From Allobosea sp. Tri-44 (GTDB taxonomy: Bacteria > Pseudomonadota > Alphaproteobacteria > Rhizobiales > Beijerinckiaceae), in NCBI RefSeq assembly GCF_004123845.1, contig NZ_NBDP01000036.1, positions 124,001 to 188,000 of the forward strand: a DNA stretch of 64,000 bases. Direction: 5' to 3'. This document shows, one piece after another, positions 44,046 to 55,300 of the stretch. The translations under genes and the position numbers were made by a program. Every line of letters begins with the position of its first letter. Position 1 is the stretch's first letter. The notes below the pieces were generated by a model that saw only the letters and a program-made list of their open reading frames with translations, ran no database searches and was not told the DNA's origin.

Positions 44046-47000
44046 TCAGTGCGCCTCGTCCCAGTTGTCGGCGGCGCGCGCATCGACGACGAGCGGCACC
44101 TTGAGCGCAACCGCCGGCTGCGGCGCCTCGACCATGACCTTGCGGATCACCGGCAGCGCCGCCTCGACCTGGGCCTCCGGCACCTCGAAGACCAGCTCGT
44201 CATGCACCTGCAGCAGCATGCGCGCGTCGAGCTTTGCTTCCGCCAGCGCGTCCTCCATCCGGATCATGGCGCGGCGGATGATGTCGGAGGCCGAGCCCTG
44301 GATCGGCGCGTTGATCGCCTGGCGCTCGACGAAGGCGCGCTCGGACGGGTTCTTCGAGGCGACAGCCGGGAAATGGCAGACGCGGCCGAAGATCGTCTCG
44401 ACCGCGCCCTTGGCACGCACCGTGGTGCGGGCCTGGTCCATATAGTCGCGAATGCCGGGGAAGCGCTCGAAGTATTTGCGGATATAGGCGCTGGCCTCCT
44501 CGCGCGAGATACCGAGCTGATTGGCGAGGCCGAAAGCCGAGATGCCGTAGATGATGCCGAAATTGATCGCCTTGGCGCGCCGGCGCACCTCGCTCGGCAT
44601 GCCCTGAACCGGCACCCCGAACATCTCGGATGCGGTCATCGCATGGATGTCGACGCTATCGGCGAAGGCCTGCCGGAGCTGCGGGATATCGGCGATATGG
44701 GCGAGGATGCGCAGTTCGATCTGGCTGTAGTCGGCCGAGACCAGCTTGTGGCCCTTCTCGGCGACGAAGGCGGTCCTGATCTTGCGGCCGGCCTCGGTCC
44801 GGATCGGGATGTTCTGCAGGTTGGGCTCGGAAGACGACAGACGCCCGGTCGTCGTCGCCGCCAGCGCATAGGAGGTGTGGACCCGGTGGGTCTGGGGATT
44901 CACATAGGTCGGCAGCGAATCGGTATAGGTCGATTTCAGCTTGGCGAGCTGGCGCCAGTCGAGAATGCGGGCGGGCAGCTCGTTGCCCTGCTCGGCGAGT
45001 TCCTCGAGCACGCCGGCGCCGGTCGCCCATTGTCCGGTCGCGGTCTTCTTGGCGCCGGGCAGGCCCATCTTGCCGAACAGGATGTCGCCGAGCTGCTTGG
45101 GGCTGCCGATGGTGAACTTCTCGCCGGCGAGCGTGTGGATCTCGTCCTCCAGCCGTGCCAGCGACTGGGCGAATTCGCCAGACAGTCGCGACAGGATCTG
45201 GCGGTCGATCGAAATGCCGCGGCGCTCCATCCGCACCAGAACCGGCACCAGTGGGCGCTCAAGCGTCTCGTAGATCGTGGTCTTGCGCTCGGACACGAGC
45301 CGCGGCTTCAGCGCGAGCCAGAGCCGCAAGGTGACGTCGGCATCCTCGGCGGCATAGGCGGTCGCCCGGTCGAGCGGCACCTTGTCGAAGGTGACCTGGC
45401 CCTTGCCGGTGCCGGCGACCTCGGAATAGGGGATCGGCTTGTGGCCGAGATGGGTCTCCGAGAGCCGGTCCATGCCATGGCTGCCATTGCCGGCGTCGAG
45501 GGCGTAGGAGACCAGCATCGTGTCGTCGAAGGGCGCGACCTCGACCCCGTGCCGGTTGAACACGGCGATGTCGTATTTGAGATTCTGGCCGATCTTCAGC
45601 ACGCCGGGGTCGATCAGCAGCGGCTTCAATTCGGCCAGTGCCTGATCGAGCGGGATCTGGCCTTCGAGCAGGCCTGAATCGAACAGGCCGTCGCCGGCGC
45701 GATGCTGCAGCGGGATATAGCAGGCCTTGCCCGGCGCGACCGCGAGCGAGATGCCGATCAGGTCGGCCTGCATCACGTCGAGCGAGTTGGTCTCGGTATC
45801 GAGCGCGACGAAGCCGGCCTCATAAGCCCAGCCGATCCAGCGCGAGAGCTCGGCGATGGTGCGCACGCATTCGTAAGTTGCATGGTCGATCTTGACCGCG
45901 AGCGCCGCATCCTTGCGCGCGGCGGCGAGATCGGCCGGCCGCAGCCAGCCATCAGCGGCGGGTACGGGCTTGCCCTCGGCCGGCGCAGCGGCGGTGGTCG
46001 TCGCACCATCCGTGGCGACGGCCGTGCCAACGGTGGGCAGGTCGGTCTCGGCATAGAGCGCCTTGAGCGCGGCGGCGCGGGCGCCGCCGGGGGCGAGGTC
46101 GGGGTCGGCATCGATCGCCGAGACATCGGCGTCATAAGCCTCGGCGGCGCGCTTGGTGATGGTGGTGAACTCCATCGCCTTGAGGAAAGCGATGAGCTTG
46201 GCCGGGTCGGGCTGGTTCAGCGTGAGCTCGCCAAGCGGCGTCTCGACTGCGACGTCCTCGACCAGCGTCACCAGCCTGTGGGAAATGCGGACCTTCTCGA
46301 TCACCTCGGGATTGGTCAGCGTCTCCCGGCGCTTGGGCTGCTTGATCTCGCCGGCGCGCTTCAGAAGCGTTTCCAGATCGCCATATTCGCCGATCAACTG
46401 CGCTGCCGTCTTGATGCCGATGCCGGGCGCACCCGGGACATTGTCGGTCGCGTCGCCGGCCAGCGCCTGGACGTCGGTGACCTTGTCCGGCGTGACGCCG
46501 AAATACTCGACCACCTCGGGCTCGCCGATGCGCCGTTCCGGACGGAAGCCGACGCCCTTCTTAGCGTCGCCGGAGGCCGGGTCGTACATCGCGACGCCTG
46601 GTCGCACGAGCTGCATCAGGTCCTTGTCGGCCGAGACGATCAGCACGTCGGCGCCGGCCTCGCGCGCCTGGCGTGCATAGGTCGCGATCAGGTCGTCGGC
46701 TTCGTAGATGTCCTGCTCGACCGGGATCAGCCCGAAGGCGCGCACCGCGTCGCGCATCAGCGGGAATTGCGGGATCAAATCCGGCGGCGGGTCGGAACGA
46801 TTGCCCTTGTAGGCCGGGTAGATTTCCTTGCGGAAGGAGTTCTCGCTCTTGTCGAAGACAATGGCGAGATGGGTCGGCTTCACCCCGAGCACGCCCTCGC
46901 GCACGAACTGGAACAGCTTGGTTGCGAACAGCCGGACCGCGCCCGACGGCAGCCCATCCGAGCGGGCATTGTATTTCCTGTCCTGGTTGATCGACTGGAA

Positions 47001-47081
47001 ATAGGCGCGGAAAATGAAATTCGAGCCATCGACCAGGAAGAGGTGGTCGCCGGGCTTGAGCGAGGGGCTGTCGTTCGTCAT
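44046..47081 (-). CDS. polA: DNA polymerase I
   Basis: 1011 aa from the ATG at 47081; another ATG at 47093 would add four residues. The 5'-3' exonuclease is at residues 1-290 ([33 protein letters not shown]). The 3'-5' exonuclease is intact ([13 protein letters not shown]). The polymerase has motif [13 protein letters not shown], motif [15 protein letters not shown] and motif [12 protein letters not shown]. It fills gaps in repair and replaces RNA primers. Length slightly above the E. coli enzyme. Confidence 0.96.
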   Translation of the reverse strand: MTNDSPSLKPGDHLFLVDGSNFIFRAYFQSINQDRKYNARSDGLPSGAVRLFATKLFQFVREGVLGVKPTHLAIVFDKSENSFRKEIYPAYKGNRSDPPPDLIPQFPLMRDAVRAFGLIPVEQDIYEADDLIATYARQAREAGADVLIVSADKDLMQLVRPGVAMYDPASGDAKKGVGFRPERRIGEPEVVEYFGVTPDKVTDVQALAGDATDNVPGAPGIGIKTAAQLIGEYGDLETLLKRAGEIKQPKRRETLTNPEVIEKVRISHRLVTLVEDVAVETPLGELTLNQPDPAKLIAFLKAMEFTTITKRAAEAYDADVSAIDADPDLAPGGARAAALKALYAETDLPTVGTAVATDGATTTAAAPAEGKPVPAADGWLRPADLAAARKDAALAVKIDHATYECVRTIAELSRWIGWAYEAGFVALDTETNSLDVMQADLIGISLAVAPGKACYIPLQHRAGDGLFDSGLLEGQIPLDQALAELKPLLIDPGVLKIGQNLKYDIAVFNRHGVEVAPFDDTMLVSYALDAGNGSHGMDRLSETHLGHKPIPYSEVAGTGKGQVTFDKVPLDRATAYAAEDADVTLRLWLALKPRLVSERKTTIYETLERPLVPVLVRMERRGISIDRQILSRLSGEFAQSLARLEDEIHTLAGEKFTIGSPKQLGDILFGKMGLPGAKKTATGQWATGAGVLEELAEQGNELPARILDWRQLAKLKSTYTDSLPTYVNPQTHRVHTSYALAATTTGRLSSSEPNLQNIPIRTEAGRKIRTAFVAEKGHKLVSADYSQIELRILAHIADIPQLRQAFADSVDIHAMTASEMFGVPVQGMPSEVRRRAKAINFGIIYGISAFGLANQLGISREEASAYIRKYFERFPGIRDYMDQARTTVRAKGAVETIFGRVCHFPAVASKNPSERAFVERQAINAPIQGSASDIIRRAMIRMEDALAEAKLDARMLLQVHDELVFEVPEAQVEAALPVIRKVMVEAPQPAVALKVPLVVDARAADNWDEAH

Positions 47082-47163
47082 GGCCGGGACCATAGGGCTG
47101 CGTGCCGGGATGGTCTATTGTGCAAGCAGGCAAGCTCGCAAGAAGCTGTCAGGAGGAAATGTG

Positions 47164-47829
47164 ATGAATGCCTATGTCACAATGCCGCTCGCCTTCGAGG
47201 GCCTGCCCGAGGCGGAGATGAAGGCGCGCGCGGCGCAGTTCCTTGAAACTATGCGCAAACGCCGCACCGTGCGCGACTATTCCGACAAGCCGGTGCCGCG
47301 CGAGGTCATCGAGGCGGCGGTCGCGACCGCCGGCACGGCGCCGTCGGGCGCCAACCAGCAGCCCTGGACCTTCGTCTGCATCTCCGATCCGGAACTCAAG
47401 CGGAAGATCCGCGAGGGCGCCGAGGAAGAGGAGCGCGTCTTCTATGCCGGCCGGGCCGGCGATGAATGGCTGGGTGCGCTCGCTCATCTCGGCACCGACG
47501 AGCACAAGCCCTTCCTCGACACCGCGCCCTGGCTGATCGCGATCTTCGCCCAGCGCTGGGGCTATGATGCCGAAGGCCGCAAGGTGAAGCACTATTACGT
47601 CCCGGAATCGGTCGGCATCGCCGCCGGCTTCCTGATCGCCTCGCTGCATCAGGCCGGCTTGGCGACGCTGACACATACGCCGGCGCCGATGAACTTCCTC
47701 AACCAGCTTTGTGGTCGCCCCGACAATGAAAAGGCGCTGATCCTGCTCGTCGTCGGCTATCCCGCCGAAGGCTGCGTCGTCCCGGCGATCGGCAAGAAGC
47801 CGCTGGAGGAGATCGCGAGCTTCCTCTGA
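47164..47829 (+). CDS. nitroreductase family protein
   Basis: 221 aa from the ATG at 47164, preceded by AGGAGG. The FMN-binding region has [16 protein letters not shown] and [18 protein letters not shown], followed by [19 protein letters not shown] and [17 protein letters not shown]. The family reduces nitroaromatics, quinones or halogenated tyrosine using flavin. The [12 protein letters not shown] and MNFL segments are reminiscent of the iodotyrosine deiodinase-like subgroup, a guess. Divergent from polA. Confidence 0.85.
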   Translation: MNAYVTMPLAFEGLPEAEMKARAAQFLETMRKRRTVRDYSDKPVPREVIEAAVATAGTAPSGANQQPWTFVCISDPELKRKIREGAEEEERVFYAGRAGDEWLGALAHLGTDEHKPFLDTAPWLIAIFAQRWGYDAEGRKVKHYYVPESVGIAAGFLIASLHQAGLATLTHTPAPMNFLNQLCGRPDNEKALILLVVGYPAEGCVVPAIGKKPLEEIASFL

Positions 47830-47905
47830 GGCGCTGCCGCACTTGAGCATTCCGGCCGGCCATGGCTGATAGGCCGATATGGCCGGCAGGAGATTCGCTC
47901 ACGTC

Positions 47906-48640
47906 ATGCAGACCGGTTCCTCGCCGATCCGCCGGGCCATGGTGCTCGCCGCCGGGCTCGGCAAGCGCATGCGCCCGATCACCGATACGCTGCCGAAGCC
48001 GCTGGTCGCGATCGGCGGCAAGACCATGCTCGACCATGCACTCGACCGTCTGGCCGAAGCCGGCATCGCGGATGCCGTGGTCAATGTCCATTACCTCGCC
48101 GAGCAGGTCGAAGCCCGGGTTGCTGGCCGGACTCAGCCGCGGATCGTCATCTCCGACGAGCGGGCGCGTCTGCTCGAAACCGGCGGCGGCGTGAAGAAGG
48201 CGCTGCCGCTGCTCGGCGCCGAGCCATTCTTCCATATTAACTCGGATTCGCTCTGGAGCGAGCGAGGAGCGTCCAATGTCGCCGCCATGGCCGCCGCCTG
48301 GGATGCGGGGCGGATGGACATGCTGCTCCTGCTCGCCGAGCGCGAGAGCAGCGTCGGCTTCGACGGCGCAGGCGACTTCTTCCGGGACGCGGCCGGCAGG
48401 CTGACGCGGCGCGGAAAGGCAGCTGCCGCCCCTCACGTCTATGCCGGCGTCGCGATCATCAAGCCGGAGCTCTTCGCCGACACGCCGGAGGGCCCGTTCT
48501 CGCTGAACCTGCTGTTCGACCGCTGCATCGCCAAGGGCACTCTCTTCGGCCATCCCCTCGACGGGCGCTGGCTCCATGTCGGGACACCCGAGGCGATCCC
48601 GCTGGCGGAGCAGGCCTACGCCGCCCATCAGGCGAGTTGA
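47906..48640 (+). CDS. murU: nucleotidyltransferase, MurU-like (N-acetylmuramate-1-phosphate uridylyltransferase)
   Basis: 244 aa from the ATG at 47906; 47879 is an alternative that would lengthen the N-terminus. The nucleotidyltransferase signature RAMVLAAGLGKRMRPITDT is at residues 10-28, and NVHYLAEQVEARV and HINSDSLW provide sugar and metal contacts; the C-terminus ends GRWLHVGTPEAIPLAE. MurU recycles cell-wall muramate by forming UDP-MurNAc. Proteins of this type commonly sit in front of addB in alphaproteobacteria, as here. Sugar specificity is inferred. Confidence 0.75.
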   Translation: MQTGSSPIRRAMVLAAGLGKRMRPITDTLPKPLVAIGGKTMLDHALDRLAEAGIADAVVNVHYLAEQVEARVAGRTQPRIVISDERARLLETGGGVKKALPLLGAEPFFHINSDSLWSERGASNVAAMAAAWDAGRMDMLLLLAERESSVGFDGAGDFFRDAAGRLTRRGKAAAAPHVYAGVAIIKPELFADTPEGPFSLNLLFDRCIAKGTLFGHPLDGRWLHVGTPEAIPLAEQAYAAHQAS

Positions 48641-48647
48641 GGCCGCG

Positions 48648-51600
48648 ATGGCCGGGCTCAACCTGTTCAACATCCCGGCCGGCGCACCCTTCCTGTCCGT
48701 GCTCGCCGAGGCGCTGCTCGCAGGCCGCTTCGGCAAGGCCTATGACCCGGCCGATCCGACCGCCCTCTCGCGCACCACGCTCTATCTGCCGACGCGCCGT
48801 GCCGCGCGCGCTTTCTCGGCCGTACTCTCGGAAAAGCTCGGTGGCCGGCCGCTGCTGTTGCCGCGGATCGTCCCGCTGGGAGATGTCGACGAGGCCGAGA
48901 CGGCACTGATCGCAAGTGCAAGCGATGCGTTGGCGCTGGAGCGGACCGCGCCGATCGATCCCTTGCGCCGCCGCTTCATCCTGACGACGCTGATCTCGGC
49001 CTGGGGCCGCACCGCGAACCGCCAGCATCTCAAGCTCGATCCGGCCGAGCCGTCCCTGATGCCGGCGACATTGGCCGAGGCCTGGGGCCTCGCCGGCGAT
49101 CTTGCTCATCTGCTCGACCAGTTGCAGACCGAAGGCGTCTCGCCGGCCCGGCTGAAGGGGCTCGATGCCGCTCGCTTCGACGAGATCTGGCAGTTCAACG
49201 CTCGTTTCCTCGATATCATCGCCGAGGCCTGGCCGGCGATCCTGGAGCAACGCGGCGAGTGCGACCCGGCCGAGTTCCGCAACCGCATGCTCGCCGCCGA
49301 GCGCGACCGGCTGCTCGCCGGCGACTTCCACGGGCCGGTGATCGCGGCAGGCTCAACCGGCACTGTGCCGGCGACGGCGCGCCTGCTCGCCGCGCTCGCC
49401 CGCGCGCCGAACGGCGCCGTCGTCCTGCCCGATCTCGACGAGGCGCTCTCCGAGCAGGCCTGGCGTGCCATCGTCCAGGAGCCGGCGCCGTCGCATCCGC
49501 AGGCGGCGCTGCATCGCCTGCTCGACGAAATCGGCGCCGATCGCGATGAGGTCGTCGCGCTCGCCCAGCCTTCGCCTGCCTTGGCTCTCCGCCGCGACCT
49601 GTTGCGCCGGGCCTTGCTGCCGGCCTCGGTCACCGATGACTGGGCCGGCGCCGCGCCGATCGCTGCTGGGGCGCTGGATGGTCTGCGCATCGTCGAGGCG
49701 GCGGATGAACGCGAGGAGGCGCTCGCGGCAGCGCTCGCCTTGCGCGAGGCGCTGGAGGAGCCGGGCGCCCGCGCCGCCTTGATCACGCCGGATCGCGGCC
49801 TCGCCGAACGCGTTGCTGTCGAGCTCCGGCGCTGGGGCATCCAGGCCGATGATTCCGCCGGAATGCCACTCGGCCGCTGGCCGGCGGGCGCTCTATTGCG
49901 CCTCGCGCTCGACGCGGTCGAGGCTGAGCTTTCCCCGGCGAGCCTGGTCGCGCTGCTGGCGCATCCGCATTGCCGACTCGGCCTGCCCGAGCCACGCCTG
50001 CGACAGGGCGCTGCGGCGCTGGAGATCGGCTGCTGGCGTGGCGAGGCGGTTGGTCCGGGTTTTGCCGGCCTGCGCCGTGCCTTCGAGGCGATGCCTGAAC
50101 TGCGAAAGGCGACCTATGCGCCGCGCCCCCGCCGCAAGCTCACCGACGAGGATATCAGCGCGGCTGAAGAGGTACTCGCCGCGCTGGAAGACGCACTCGC
50201 CCCGCTCGTGGCGGCGCTCGTGGGTCCCGCATCGGGACTACGCGAGATCGCGGCGCAGGCCCGCCGTGCAGTCGAGACACTGAGCGGCGACGAGGCTGGC
50301 GTGGTCCTCGCCTGGCGCGGTCCGGATGGCGAAGCGCTCGCGGCCTTATTCGACGATCTCGAAGCGGCGCTGCCGGAGGCGCCAAGCGAGGGCCGCGCTC
50401 GCGACTTGATCGCGATCCTCGAAGGGCTGATCGGCGAGCGCGTCGTGCAGCGCCGCGATCCCGGCCATCCCCGGGTCAAGATCTGGGGCCTGCTCGAAGC
50501 CCGCTTGCTGGAAGCGGAGCATGTCGTGCTTGGCGGGTTGATCGAGAGTGTCTGGCCGCCCGCCACCGAGACCGACTCCTTCATCAACCGGCCGATGCGA
50601 GCGGAGCTGGGCCTGTCCCCGCCCGAGCGCCGCATCGGCCAGACCGCACACGATTTCGTCGCGGCGGCGCTCGCCGGCAAGGTGACGCTGACGCGGGCCC
50701 GCAAGGCCGGCGAGGCTGAGACGATCCCCTCGCGCTTCTGGCAGCGGCTCAAAGCGGTCGCGCCGGCGGATGCCTGGGCGGCGGCCGAGGCCCGCGGGCG
50801 CGAGCTCACCGCCTGGGCCGGGCTGCTCGGCGCGCCGGCCGATCTTCTGCCCGTGCCGCGGCCAAAACCCTATCCAGCGCCGCATCTGCAGCCGAAGCGG
50901 TTCAGCGTCACGGAGGTCGAGACGCTCTATCGCGACCCTTATGCGCTCTATGCCCGCAAGATCCTCAGGCTCGATGCCCTGCCGGAGCTGGTCGAGGATC
51001 CCGGCGCGACCGATCGCGGCTCGCTGTTGCACGATATCGTCGGAACCTTCGCGCAAACCCATCCCGAGCACATTCCGGCCGGCGCACTCGGCAGCCTGAT
51101 CGAGATCGGCGAGCGCTTCTTCCGTGCCTATGAGGACACCCCCGAGGTGCGCGCCTTCTGGTGGCCGCGCTTCCTGTTGATCGCGCAGAACTTCCTCGGC
51201 TGGGAGGAGCGGCGCCGGCCGGGCCTCGCCCGTATCGCGGTCGAGCGCGATACGCAAGGCGAGTTTCCGCTGGCGGACGGCTCATCGATCCTGCTGACCG
51301 GCCGGGCCGACCGTGTCGAGATCACGCGCGAGGGCGCCTTGCGCATTATCGATTTCAAGACCGGTGCGCCGCCGAGCGATGAACAGGTCCGTCTCGGCTT
51401 CGCTCCGCAATTGACGCTGGAAGCCGAGCTTGCCCAGCGCCACGGCTTCACCCCGGACATCCTGCCCGGCCCGGTCGAAGCGCTGATGTACCTCAGGCTC
51501 AACCACGATCCCAAGAGCTGGGACAAGGACAAGAAGCTGTCGTTCAAGGACGAGACACAGGCGGACGTCACCGCCCGCCATCTCGTCCAATTGCTCGATC

Positions 51601-51752
51601 ATCTTTCGGTGCTGCGCGCCGGGCGCGAGCCCTGGCTGTCGCGGCGTGCACCGGCCTACATCAAATATGCCAGCCCCTATGACCAGCTCGCCCGGGTCAA
51701 GGAGTGGTCGGCGGCGCCCGATCTCGGCGGCGATGCCGGAGATGAGGCATGA
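48648..51752 (+). CDS. addB: double-strand break repair nuclease subunit AddB
   Basis: 1034 aa. The N-terminus GLNLFNIPAGAPFLSVLAEA and LYLPTRRAARAFSAVLSEKL match alphaproteobacterial AddB. The C-terminal PD-(D/E)xK nuclease is visible as GRADRVEITREGALRIIDFK. There is no functional Walker A loop, as expected for the Rhizobiales type. With AddA it forms the helicase-nuclease that processes double-strand breaks. The gene starts 7 nt after murU and overlaps addA by ATGA. Family-typical iron-sulfur cysteines are not evident. Confidence 0.93.
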   Translation: MAGLNLFNIPAGAPFLSVLAEALLAGRFGKAYDPADPTALSRTTLYLPTRRAARAFSAVLSEKLGGRPLLLPRIVPLGDVDEAETALIASASDALALERTAPIDPLRRRFILTTLISAWGRTANRQHLKLDPAEPSLMPATLAEAWGLAGDLAHLLDQLQTEGVSPARLKGLDAARFDEIWQFNARFLDIIAEAWPAILEQRGECDPAEFRNRMLAAERDRLLAGDFHGPVIAAGSTGTVPATARLLAALARAPNGAVVLPDLDEALSEQAWRAIVQEPAPSHPQAALHRLLDEIGADRDEVVALAQPSPALALRRDLLRRALLPASVTDDWAGAAPIAAGALDGLRIVEAADEREEALAAALALREALEEPGARAALITPDRGLAERVAVELRRWGIQADDSAGMPLGRWPAGALLRLALDAVEAELSPASLVALLAHPHCRLGLPEPRLRQGAAALEIGCWRGEAVGPGFAGLRRAFEAMPELRKATYAPRPRRKLTDEDISAAEEVLAALEDALAPLVAALVGPASGLREIAAQARRAVETLSGDEAGVVLAWRGPDGEALAALFDDLEAALPEAPSEGRARDLIAILEGLIGERVVQRRDPGHPRVKIWGLLEARLLEAEHVVLGGLIESVWPPATETDSFINRPMRAELGLSPPERRIGQTAHDFVAAALAGKVTLTRARKAGEAETIPSRFWQRLKAVAPADAWAAAEARGRELTAWAGLLGAPADLLPVPRPKPYPAPHLQPKRFSVTEVETLYRDPYALYARKILRLDALPELVEDPGATDRGSLLHDIVGTFAQTHPEHIPAGALGSLIEIGERFFRAYEDTPEVRAFWWPRFLLIAQNFLGWEERRRPGLARIAVERDTQGEFPLADGSSILLTGRADRVEITREGALRIIDFKTGAPPSDEQVRLGFAPQLTLEAELAQRHGFTPDILPGPVEALMYLRLNHDPKSWDKDKKLSFKDETQADVTARHLVQLLDHLSVLRAGREPWLSRRAPAYIKYASPYDQLARVKEWSAAPDLGGDAGDEA

Positions 51753-54700
51753 CGCCGGCCGGCTGGACGATTCCCGAGCAGACGCGCCGCAATCAGGCGC
51801 TGGCGGCCGAGCCCGATCTCAGTGCCTGGGTCTCGGCCAATGCCGGCTCGGGCAAGACCCATGTGCTGGTCAACCGCGTGCTGCGCCTGCTGCTCGACGG
51901 TGTCGCGCCCGGCCGCATGCTCTGCATCACCTATACCAAGGCTGCTGCCGCCAACATGTCGAACCGGGTCTTCCGGGCGCTCTCGGTCTGGGCGGTGGCA
52001 TCCGATTCGGTGCTCTGGGCGGCCTTGTCGGCGCTGACGGGACAGCTGCCGGCCGCGAGCGACATCAGCCGGGCGCGGCGCCTGTTCGCGCAGGCGCTGG
52101 AGACGCCGGGCGGCCTCAAGATCGAGACGATCCACGCCTTCTGCACCCGCGTGCTGCAGAGTGCGCCCTTCGAGGCCAACGTCCCGCCGCGCTTCGAGGT
52201 CGCCGACGATCTCGCCCAGGCCGAACTGATGCGCGATGCCAGACGGGACCTGCTTGCCGCTGCCGAAGCCGATCCTGACGGCCCGCAGGCCAGGGCGCTG
52301 CGCTTCATGGCCGAGCATGCGGCGCAGGACACATTCGACCAGATCATGCGCGAGGCCCTGCACCAGCGCGCCGTGTTCAGCGATGCGGAGGGGCGGGCGC
52401 GGAAGTCGGAGGAGATCGTCGAGGGGCTCAGCGCCTTCCTCGGCATCGCGCCGGAGCTGACGGTGGAGACGGTACGCCAGCGCTTTCAGCGCGAACTGGT
52501 AGCCCTACCCGGTCTCGAGCGGTTGCTCGCGGCCTTCGAGGCCGGCAGCGCGACGCGCATCAAGGCGGCCGCTGCGATCCGGCTCGCTCTTTCGGATGCG
52601 CCGGGCATCGATCCGGTCACAGCCTGCCGAGCCGGCCTGCTGACGGCCGAGGGCAATGTTACCCAGCATGTTCGCGGCAAGGGCAATAGCGCCCTGCCGG
52701 CCGATCTCGATGCGGCGCTCGATGCGCTCGCCACCTGCCTGACCGAAGCGACCGACCAGCTCAACGCCATCGCCGTGCGCGAGCGCAGCGCGGCGCTCGC
52801 CGTGCTGGTGACGCATATCCTCGCCGCCTATCGCCGGCTGAAGGCGCAGCGCTCGCTGCTCGACTATGACGATCTGATCGCCAAGACCCGCTCGCTGCTC
52901 GACCGGGTCGATCCGGCCTGGGCGCTCTACAAGCTCGATGCCGGCATCGATCACATCCTGCTCGACGAGGCGCAGGATACCAGCGAGGCGCAATGGGCGA
53001 TCCTGCGCCGCCTCGCCGAGGAATTCTCGGCCGGAGAGGGCGCACGCGAGCTGGTCCGGCCGCGCACCGTCTTCGTCGTCGGCGACGAGAAACAGTCGAT
53101 CTATGGCTTCCAGGGCGCGGCGCCCGCGCATTTCAGCGAGGAAAGGCGGCTGCTCGGCCGGCGCCTCTCAGAGGCCGGCCAGCGTTTCGAACCGATCAGC
53201 CTGACTACCTCCTTCCGCTCGGCTCTCGACATCATGCGTGCCGTCGACGCGGTGTTCGCGCCTCGGGAGCATTGGCGCGGCCTCGTCTTCGACGGCGGCG
53301 CCGGACCGGAGCGGCATGACACGGTCAAGCGGTTGGCGATCGGGGCGGTCGATCTCTGGCCGATCTGCGCCGACGATGCCGGCGACAAGCCCGATGCCTG
53401 GACGGCGCCGGTCGATGCGCCCGAGCGGCGCTCGGGTCTGGTCAAACTCGCCGCCCGCATCGCCGATGTGCTGAAGCGCTGGAGCGATGCCGGCCGCGAC
53501 GATATTGGCCGGCATTTCAAGCCGGGCGACGTGATGATCCTGCTGCGCCAGCGCGGCGCGCTGTTCGAGGCGATCGTCAAGGCGCTGAAGGATCGCGGCG
53601 TGCCCGTCGCCGGTCGTGACCGCCTCACGCTCGCCGACCATCCGGCGGTCGAGGATCTCGTCGCGCTTGGCCGTACCATCCTGCTGCCGCAGGACGATCT
53701 CTCGCTGGCGATCACGCTGAAGACACCACTCTTCGGCTTGGACGACGATAACCTCATGCGCCTCGCGCCAGAGCGAAAGGGCTCCTTGCGCGAGGCTTTC
53801 CGCCGGGCAGCGCAGACCGAGCCGCGTTACGCCACGATCGAGGCGCGCTTGGCCGAGCTCGCCGAGGAGGCCGGGCGCTGCGGCCCGTTCCGCTTCTTCG
53901 CCGGTTTGCTCGGCCCCGGCGGCGGTCGCAATCTTGCGCTCGCTCGCCTCGGCCCGGAAGCCGCCGACGCGCTCGACGCATTCTTGAGCGCCGCGCTCGA
54001 TCATGAGCGCCGCTATGGGCCCTCGCTTGCCGGCTTCCTGCACCATATCGGCGCGGTGGCGACGCAGGTGAAGCGCGACCTCTCGGCCAGCGCCGGCGAG
54101 GTTCGCGTGATGACCGTGCACGGCTCGAAGGGGCTGGAGGCGCCGATCATCATCCTCGCCGATCTCGGCGTCGCGCCCGGCGAGCGGCGCCTGCCGAAGC
54201 TGATGGCGGTTGCGCCGCCGCGTGGCGCGCAGGTGCCAGTCTGGCCGACGAAGCGGGCCGATGATCCTGCCGCGATGCGGCGCGCGAAGGACGCGGTCGT
54301 CGCGCAGATGATCGAGGAGCATCACCGCCTGCTCTATGTCGCGCTGACCCGCGCCGAGGAGCGCTTGATCCTCTGCGGCGTGCAGGCCAAGGGCGAGGCG
54401 CCGGAAGGCTCCTGGTACGCCATGGCCGAACTCGGGCTCGCCGGCTCCGAGCCCTGGCTGCGCGACGTCCCCGCGCCTGATGGCGACGGCGAAATCCGCC
54501 GCTTCATGGTTTCGCAGCCGGGAGAGGTGGCGGCCGAGGAGGCCGTTACGGCACCGGCCACGACCACGCCGCCCGACTGGCTCGCGCGTTCTGCGCCTGA
54601 TGAGGCCGAGCCGGCGCCGCCGCTGCGTCCGTCGAGCGCGCTTTCCGCAGCCGATGCGCAGGAGCGCCCGCATGACGGGCCGTTCCTCGCCGGAGCGGCG

Positions 54701-55228
54701 GCGGCCGGCCGGCTTGCGCACCTGCTGCTGCAGGTTCTGCCGGAGGTGCCGCCTGAACGGCGCACGAGCACCGCCCATGCGCTGGCGCAGGCGCGTGGCG
54801 GCTCGCTTCCTGAAGAGCGCCGCGCCGGAATCGTCGAGGACGCGCTCGTGCTCATCGCCACGCCTGAGTTCGGCGGGCTGTTCGGGCCGGGCAGCCTCGC
54901 CGAGGTGCCGCTCGCGGGCGAGATCACCATGGCTGATGGCAGCAGGCGCCCGGTTCAGGGCCGGATCGACCGGCTCGCGGTCGGCGATGACGAGGTGCTG
55001 ATCGCCGATTTCAAGACGGCGGCCCGCCCGCCTGAGAGTGCCGCGGCACTGCCGGCCTCGACGCTGGCCCAGCTCGCGGTCTATCGCCGGCTGATAGGTG
55101 AGATCTATCCCGGCCGCCGTGTCCGCGCGGTCGCGATCTATACGGCGAGCCTGAAGCCACTGGAGCCCGGTGGCGAGCTGCTCGACGCCACCCTGGCGGC
55201 GATGACGAGACCGTCATTGCGAGCGTAA
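51749..55228 (+). CDS. addA: double-strand break repair helicase-nuclease subunit AddA
   Basis: 1159 aa UvrD-type helicase with Walker A SANAGSGKTHVLVNR (residue ~29), ITYTKAAAANMS, motif II ILLDEAQDTSEAQW, VVGDEKQSIYGFQGA, and VMTVHGSKGLEAPI. The C-terminal nuclease shows QGRIDRLAVGDDEVLIADFK. It loads with AddB at DNA ends. The last residues (PSLRA) and TAA stop are supplied by a palindromic repeat (55211 onward) that has inserted at the gene end. Confidence 0.94.
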   Translation: MTPAGWTIPEQTRRNQALAAEPDLSAWVSANAGSGKTHVLVNRVLRLLLDGVAPGRMLCITYTKAAAANMSNRVFRALSVWAVASDSVLWAALSALTGQLPAASDISRARRLFAQALETPGGLKIETIHAFCTRVLQSAPFEANVPPRFEVADDLAQAELMRDARRDLLAAAEADPDGPQARALRFMAEHAAQDTFDQIMREALHQRAVFSDAEGRARKSEEIVEGLSAFLGIAPELTVETVRQRFQRELVALPGLERLLAAFEAGSATRIKAAAAIRLALSDAPGIDPVTACRAGLLTAEGNVTQHVRGKGNSALPADLDAALDALATCLTEATDQLNAIAVRERSAALAVLVTHILAAYRRLKAQRSLLDYDDLIAKTRSLLDRVDPAWALYKLDAGIDHILLDEAQDTSEAQWAILRRLAEEFSAGEGARELVRPRTVFVVGDEKQSIYGFQGAAPAHFSEERRLLGRRLSEAGQRFEPISLTTSFRSALDIMRAVDAVFAPREHWRGLVFDGGAGPERHDTVKRLAIGAVDLWPICADDAGDKPDAWTAPVDAPERRSGLVKLAARIADVLKRWSDAGRDDIGRHFKPGDVMILLRQRGALFEAIVKALKDRGVPVAGRDRLTLADHPAVEDLVALGRTILLPQDDLSLAITLKTPLFGLDDDNLMRLAPERKGSLREAFRRAAQTEPRYATIEARLAELAEEAGRCGPFRFFAGLLGPGGGRNLALARLGPEAADALDAFLSAALDHERRYGPSLAGFLHHIGAVATQVKRDLSASAGEVRVMTVHGSKGLEAPIIILADLGVAPGERRLPKLMAVAPPRGAQVPVWPTKRADDPAAMRRAKDAVVAQMIEEHHRLLYVALTRAEERLILCGVQAKGEAPEGSWYAMAELGLAGSEPWLRDVPAPDGDGEIRRFMVSQPGEVAAEEAVTAPATTTPPDWLARSAPDEAEPAPPLRPSSALSAADAQERPHDGPFLAGAAAAGRLAHLLLQVLPEVPPERRTSTAHALAQARGGSLPEERRAGIVEDALVLIATPEFGGLFGPGSLAEVPLAGEITMADGSRRPVQGRIDRLAVGDDEVLIADFKTAARPPESAAALPASTLAQLAVYRRLIGEIYPGRRVRAVAIYTASLKPLEPGGELLDATLAAMTRPSLRA

Positions 55229-55300
55229 GCGAAGCAATCCAGAGGAGCATAGAGTGAGCCGTTCTGGATTGCTTCGTCGCTGCGCTCCTCGCAATGACGG
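55211..55300. repeat. palindromic intergenic repeat overlapping the addA stop
   Basis: The left arm (from 55211, CCGTCATTGCGAGCG...) and the right arm (55263-55300, ending CTCGCAATGACGG) are near-perfect inverted copies with a ~20-nt centre. Both contain the GAAGCAATCCAGA / TCTGGATTGCTTC pair. This looks like the short palindromic elements spread in Bradyrhizobium, Bosea and relatives, from memory. The left arm encodes the AddA C-terminus and its stop. Confidence 0.75.
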
